Positions 59,601 to 64,000 of a DNA stretch of 64,000 bases are shown here, in pieces. Origin of the DNA: Phaeosaccion multiseriatum. Lineage: Eukaryota; Ochrophyta, other classes. Both the position numbers and the translations under genes were made by a program. The stretch's first letter is position 1. Each line of letters starts with the position of its first letter. The notes under the pieces are model-generated. The model had not been told where the DNA came from, searched no databases, and saw only the letters and a program-made list of their open reading frames with translations. The DNA lies in assembly GCA_965112735.1 (NCBI GenBank), contig OZ218950.1, positions 5,394,001-5,458,000 of the forward strand, written 5' to 3'.

Positions 59601-60790
59601 CCTCGTGTTGCCAGAACAGGGCCAGATTGGGCGTGTGGGGCCTGCCGAGGCCCCATTTGCCGCATGCTTGGCCATCACACGCGTCATTGTACACAACCCG
59701 TGCTCGGCGACGGTCTGCCGTGCCCAGCTTACCCCTCATTCGGGCTGCTGGTGGCCTCAACATGCGCCTCGTGTTGCCAGAACAGGGCCAGATTGGGCGT
59801 GTGAGGCCTGCGGAGGCGATATCTGCCGCATGCTTGGCCATCACACGCGTCACTGTGCACAACCCGTGCTCGGCGACGGTCTGCCGTGCCCAGCTTACCC
59901 CTCATTCGGGCTGCTGGTGGCCTCAAATGTGCCTCGTGTTGCCAGAACAGGGCCAGATTGGGCGTGTGGGGCCTGCCGAGGCCCCATTTGCCGCATGCTT
60001 GGCCATCACACGCGTCATTGTACACAACCCGTGCTCGGCGACGGTCTGCCGTGCCCAGCTTACCCCTCATTCGGGCTGCTGGTGGCCTCAACATGCGCCT
60101 CGTGTTGCCAGAACAGGGCCAGATTGGGCGTGTGAGGCCTGCGGAGGCGATATCTGCCGCATGCTTGGCCATCACACGCGTCACTGTGCACAACCCGTGC
60201 TCGGCGACGGTCTGCCGTGCCCAGCTTACCCCTCATTCGGGCTGCTGGTGGCCTCAAATGTGCCTCGTGTTGCCAGAACAGGGCCAGATTGGGCGTGTGA
60301 GGCCTGCGGAGGCGATATCTGCCGCATGCTTGGCCATCACACGCATCACTGTGCACAACCCGTGCTCGGCGACGGTCTGCCGTGCCCAGCTTACTCCTCA
60401 TTCGGGCTGCTGGTGGCCTCAACATGCGCCTCGTGTTGCCAGAACAGGGCCAGATTGGGCGTGTGAGGCCTGCGGAGGCGATATCTGCCGCATGCTTGGC
60501 CATCACACGCGTCATTGTGCACAACCCGTGCTCGGCGACGGTCTGCCGTGCCCAGCTTACCCCTCATTCGGGCTGCTGGTGGCCTCAAATGTGCCTCGTG
60601 TTGCCAGAACAGGGCCAGATTGGGCGTGTGGGGCCTGCCGAGGCCCCATTTGCCGCATGCTTGGCCATCACACGCGTCACTGTGCACAACCCGTGCTCGG
60701 CGACGGTCTGCCGTGCCCAGCTTACCCCTCATTCGGGCTGCTGGTGGCCTCAAATGTGCCTCGTGTTGCCAGAACAGGGCCAGATTGGGC
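56653..60790 (+). repeat. Tandem satellite, 25 monomers of 165/166 bp
   Basis: Head-to-tail monomers can be followed by the ATTGGGCGTG phrase ending at 56820, 56985, 57151, 57317, 57483, 57649 and so on to about 60790. Base length is 165 bp; 166-bp versions carry one of two insertions (CAACATG for CAAATG, or CTGGGTGG for CTGGTGG). Two classes are distinguished after the boundary: GGGGCCTGCCGAGGCCCCATTTG (about 7 copies) and GAGGCCTGCGGAGGCGATATCTG (most others). Higher-order structure is visible: an A-B pair of 331 bp occurs at 57484, 57981, 59636 and 59967, and the block 57981-58642 closely repeats at 59967-60628. Two plus-strand frames have no stop in any monomer. Confidence 0.95.
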
Positions 60791-60850
60791 GGATGTAGTG
60801 GAGCTTGGGGTGCCACCGCAGTGAGCACCCCAAGTCCCGCTTCACCCCCA
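60789..60850 (+). repeat. Dispersed repeat 'GGATGTAGTGGAGCTTGGGG', copy 1
   Basis: About 60 bp starting GGATGTAGTGGAGCTTGGGG and continuing through CACCGCAGTGAGCACCCCAAG abut the last satellite monomer. Nearly the same sequence recurs at 61732-61791. Confidence 0.9.
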
Positions 60851-61363
60851 TAATGTATGAGTATCTAAAACTAAAACTAAGACTGAGGGTGGGTGGGTGG
60901 GAAAGAAAAGAAGAGTTCCGGCACTCAACACCGTGGACACTGTCGGCACTCAACACCAGACACAGTCTCCCTATCTCTCCTTCCCTCGCCCACGAGGACC
61001 CCGGCACTCAACACCAGGCGGGTCCCCTTGGCCGACACAAGCGCTCTGTCCGGGCCCAGGACAAGAGGCTCGCTTTCCACCACACCAGTATCTACTCTCC
61101 TCCTTGACAGTGTGCTCCACTCTTCCTGGGCTCTGTCTCCGCCGCCTCAGTAAGTGACAGCGCACGCCAAGGTCTCTCCTCTTCTGAAAAATCTAAATTC
61201 CCTGCTTCACTGACATACTGTACATCTCCCCAGAGGGGACCCCCCCCCTTGGGGCGGTACCAAGCACCTACGCTGACGCTTCGCCCTGCTGGCTCCCATG
61301 TCTCCCACCTCTTCCTCGTCTCTGTTCCGCGAGAAACAAAGTTCCGTTGCTGCGCTGCTGAAC
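60851..61363. other. Unannotated repeat-rich stretch
   Basis: Contains three short CGGCACTCAACACC-type direct repeats (60917-61015, about 40-50 bp apart). No conserved coding signal on either strand. Confidence 0.4.
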
Positions 61364-61530
61364 AGGCTTTCGCGCCGTCACGGCGCTCGGGCGAAGGTGG
61401 GGAGCCAGTGAGAGGCCTCCTCCCTTCAGTCGTAGGCGAGGGCCCGGGAGATGTCCGACTCCCGCTCCAAGGCGTCGCAGTATGCAGGCTGAGGGCTATC
61501 CACATCCACGCCGTAGCCGGCTGTTCGAGG
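61364..61530 (+). repeat. Dispersed repeat, copy 2 (right of the satellite)
   Basis: Diverged second copy of 56386-56560: CGCGCCGTCACGGCGCTCGG, GTAGGCGAGGGCC, CCAAGGCGTCGCAG and CATCCACGCCGTAG in matching order. Confidence 0.85.
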
Positions 61531-61731
61531 CCAAGAGGAATAGGGCTGGACTCCCAGGTGGCCACCTGCTCCGCAGGTGGAGAGGTCGTGGACCAGGGGT
61601 AGCTAACGTTGGGGGAAGGACTCATCATTAGTAGGGGGGGGCAGTCCCGTGAGGGACTCCCACCTTGGGAGCGCAGAGCGCCTCCAAGGGGGCCGCCTCC
61701 ATGGAGGGAGGCGGGCACCGGGTTTCGGATG

Positions 61732-61791
61732 TAGTGGAGCTTGGGGTGCCACCGCAGTGAGCACCCCAAGTCCCGCTCACCCCCACCCATC
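61732..61791 (+). repeat. Dispersed repeat 'GGATGTAGTGGAGCTTGGGG', copy 2
   Basis: Matches 60789-60850 almost base for base, through GAGCACCCCAAGTCCCGCT. Confidence 0.9.
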
Positions 61792-61864
61792 CGAGTACCC
61801 ACCGGTGCGCTGCGAGGGTGCAGCAGCACCTGCCCCAGCCTAGTCGAGAGCCCACTCTCCCGAT

Positions 61865-62150
61865 CGTAGTCGGCCGGTACACAAAACACAAAGATACACA
61901 AACATTCATACGCACACAGACATAATAATACACATACAGGGGCAACAGTAGACGCAGACGCACACCAGTACACACACACATATAAACACCCGCCGCGTGT
62001 ACCGGTGTAGGGCTGCTGGTGTTGTTGCCAAGGGCTGCGCTCCCCGCTGCTGGGGGAGGAATGATGGCGAGGGAGGAGCCGCTGGTGTCGCCACGGGCAG
62101 AGTCCGTGTCCTTTGAAGAGGTCCCTTCGCACGCCCCCTGCTGACCATCA
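61865..62150 (+). repeat. Diverged dispersed repeat, copy 1 (CACACA-rich)
   Basis: A CACAAACATTCA and ACACACAGAC-rich tract, then GGGCTGCTGGTGTTGTTGCC, ATGGCGAGGGAGGAGCCGCT and GTCCCTTCGCACGCC. The same order occurs at 63445-63720. Confidence 0.8.
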
Positions 62151-63444
62151 CACACCCCCCACTCGCTTGGGATGGTGTGCGGGGGGGGGGGCGAGCCACT
62201 GAGCGAAATACACTGCGCAGTCCTCTGGCCCGGCTGGTGGAAGCAGCAAAGCGCGCCCAAACCGGCAAATTCGGATTCTTTTCGGAATCACAGATCCAAA
62301 AGTGTCCATATATCCAACCCCTGTAGAAAAGCCGAAAATGCCCTCACCGAAGCGCTCATGTTTTCCGCTCCAAGCTCTTCGAACATCAACTCGTAGAAGT
62401 TACCCTTCTGCACACGCCGTACCAAGACCACTCCGCTGCGATTCCAACCGTCCGCCGCGGACTTCCGCTGTACCAGCTGAGCAATACAACGAATGCCAAA
62501 CACCTCGGTGCTGCGGGCCCGAAAAATGAACAAGTCCAATATCTCAAGCGCGGCGGCACCAATCCCTCGACCACCGAGCACGATAGCAAGAGGGTAGTCC
62601 ATCCATACTACCGGAAGTAAGTCGTGCAAGCAGAGCGAGCCACAAGCCCTGTTCTCTCCCATCCTCCATGTTCACACCGCTCACGAGCCCCAACGCCGAA
62701 AAAACCATCACCTTCTCTTCTGCATCACAGGCAGGCCCCGACTTCCACTCCATAGCTGTTGTGAACGACCAAACATCATGCTTCCGCCGTCCGTTACAGA
62801 TAAGTAGCCAGATTGCTCAATGCCCCAATTTCCTTCAGCACCGGACGACGTACATCGCCGTACACTCCGTAGACGGTCACCAAACGCTGCCGTACCTCCC
62901 GAAATGCGAGTACCGTACACTCCCAATGCCGCCTTCCAATTCCCAATTCTCCCTCGTATGCTGTGCCTCTCTTGTCGCCCATCGGTTCGCTGTTATGGCC
63001 ACAGGTCCCATATCCGCTCCACACGGAAACTCGAGGCGCTAACCACGATCAAAGGGCTCTCCGGTTCCTTCCAACAGCCCGAATAGCTGCCTTCGCATCC
63101 ATGCTGCCACCTTTGACGCTCGTACTAACTGCCTTGCGGTTGCTGTTTGTCCTGAGAGCTGAGCCTCCATCGGACCCCCCCCCTCCCCCTCCCATGCGTT
63201 CGAGATGGTGAGGGAGGTACAGCTGTAGTCCGTCTCCTTCCCTTCGCCGCTCCTCGGCCCGATATGTCTCTCGGATGTAGCTGCCGGAGGTGAGCCGTGC
63301 GAGCTCCCGTATCGAAGGTCAGCTACGCCCCCACCCATCCAGAGAGACTGCAGGCAAGCCCAGTGGCGACCACGTACGCCTCCTTCTGGCCATACTGCTG
63401 TTGTAGGTGGGAGACACTCCAACAACAAGGGAGGTACACTTAAA
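62151..63444. other. No confident gene; possible decayed coding sequence on minus strand
   Basis: A minus-strand frame at 62662-62288 (about 124 codons, e.g. ALEILDLFIFRARSTEVFGI) and neighbouring pieces such as VYGVYGDVRRPVLKEIGAL (near 62870) have protein-like composition. They lie in different frames without convincing splice sites, and I recognise no family. They may be exons of an unknown gene or a decayed element between the two CACACA-rich repeats. Confidence 0.3.
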
Positions 63445-63720
63445 GACGCAGACGTACACAAACATTCACAGGCACACAGATATAGACAAAGGCACAATAC
63501 AGGGACACCAGCACCCACAAACGCACACTAGCACACACAGACGCAGACCAGCACACACAGATACAAACACACATCGTGTGTAGGGGCAGTGACCACGGCT
63601 GCTGTTGCCTAGGACTGCCCCGCCCGCCGTTGAGGGCCGGAATGGCGAGGGATGAGCCGCTGTTGTCACCGCGCGCAGAGCCAGCCTCCTTTGCGGAGGA
63701 GGCCCATATTCGCACGCCAA
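63445..63720 (+). repeat. Diverged dispersed repeat, copy 2 (CACACA-rich)
   Basis: Second copy of 61865-62150: CACAAACATTCACAGGCACA, the CACACAGAC-rich tract, GGCTGCTGTTGCC, AATGGCGAGGGATGAGCCGCT and ATTCGCACGCC, with many substitutions. Confidence 0.8.
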
Positions 63721-63913
63721 ACACAGGAAATACGCACCCTACAGACAGAAACACCGTCTGGACATACACACACAAACATACAGACAAACACCTGGAAGAG
63801 CTAAGGGGCCTGCCGTCACCCGGGAGCCCCTTTCGTCTCGTAAAAAGACAAAAAATGCCGTGGACCACACCCCCCAAACCTTGGGCCACGGGAGAGAGGA
63901 GAGGGCGGAGAGA

Positions 63914-64000
63914 TGAGTAGGGCGTCGGCCTCAACACCGGACGCGGATCCTACGGCGATACCAGCAAGGAAGAAAGGGCGAAGAGGGCAAAAGGCGCCGG
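63914..64000 (+). CDS. Possible start of a basic protein, cut by window edge
   Basis: ATG at 63914 opens a frame (MSRASASTPDADPTAIPARK, then basic residues) still open at the window end. A Ser/Pro then Lys/Arg-rich N-terminus directly after a dispersed repeat is reminiscent of retrotransposon first ORFs, but 29 codons are too few to identify anything. Confidence 0.2.

Noticed and set aside
56653-60790. Overlapping frames of 150-490 codons across the satellite, on both strands
   Set aside because: Repeat translation; frames are broken by 1-bp monomer variants and end at the same relative TGA. Not listed as genes.
56653-60790. CRISPR-like array
   Set aside because: The repeats are contiguous 165-bp monomers without unique spacers, and the DNA is eukaryotic.
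61092-62132. 346-codon minus-strand frame
   Set aside because: It runs across two dispersed repeats and a CACACA tract, has no domain, and part of it recurs next to the satellite.

Overview
This window is nuclear DNA from a eukaryote. Genes are compact and intron-rich: most introns are about 60-110 bp with GT..AG ends, poly-C or pyrimidine tracts sit before acceptors, and genes are tens to hundreds of bp apart on both strands. A flagellar outer-arm dynein heavy chain and a MYCBP/AMY-1 homologue point to a flagellated cell or life stage. A 4-hydroxyphenylpyruvate dioxygenase with a signal-peptide-like leader followed by a Phe-rich cleavage region, and an ankyrin protein of a type I associate with ochrophytes, suggest a stramenopile alga. 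That assignment is inference; no rRNA or other marker is present.

Layout. 1-1200 (+): 3' part of an AGC/PKG-type kinase whose first intron is a (GTGA)n array. 1.5-2.25 kb (-): decayed Tousled-like kinase. 2.26-2.69 kb: G-rich hexamer-like array. 2990-3988 (-): ankyrin-type protein. 4336-14950 (-): ATR checkpoint kinase, 9 coding exons. 15172-32923 (-): gamma-type (DNAH5/DNAH8-like) outer-arm dynein heavy chain, 37 coding exons, about 4,734 aa. 33491-36550 (+): MRE11. 36683-37526 (-): EMG1/Nep1. 37801-39600 (-): HPPD. 39753-42169 (+): PP2A scaffold A subunit. 42205-42675 (-): HIT-type zinc-finger protein. 42788-45268 (+): PPR protein. 45316-46596 (-): O-fucosyltransferase-like. 46755-47987 (-): GT2-like membrane protein. 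48481-49723 (-): nucleotide-sugar transporter. 49889-50940 (+): divergent MOB1. 51032-51684 (-): ATPSCKMT/FAM173-like methyltransferase. 51871-52479 (+): MYCBP homologue.

From about 52.5 kb the window changes character. Four copies of a roughly 245 bp spacer alternate with (CCCT)n arrays (53.0-55.7 kb). A 25-copy satellite of 165/166 bp monomers follows (56.65-60.79 kb), flanked by diverged dispersed repeats. I see no convincing conserved gene from 52.5 kb to the end.

The genes are mostly housekeeping. Two (ATR, MRE11) act in DNA-damage signalling and repair, two (dynein, MYCBP) in flagella, two (EMG1, the HIT-finger protein) in ribosome or snoRNP biogenesis, and three (O-FucT-like, GT2-like, sugar transporter) form a neighbouring glycosylation group. 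I found no sign of a dedicated novel multi-gene system. The more unusual signals are the zinc-ligand-less MOB protein, the GT2-like protein lacking its acidic motif, the microsatellite built from splice-donor sequence, a GC-AG dynein intron, a foldback element and the satellite with two stop-free frames.
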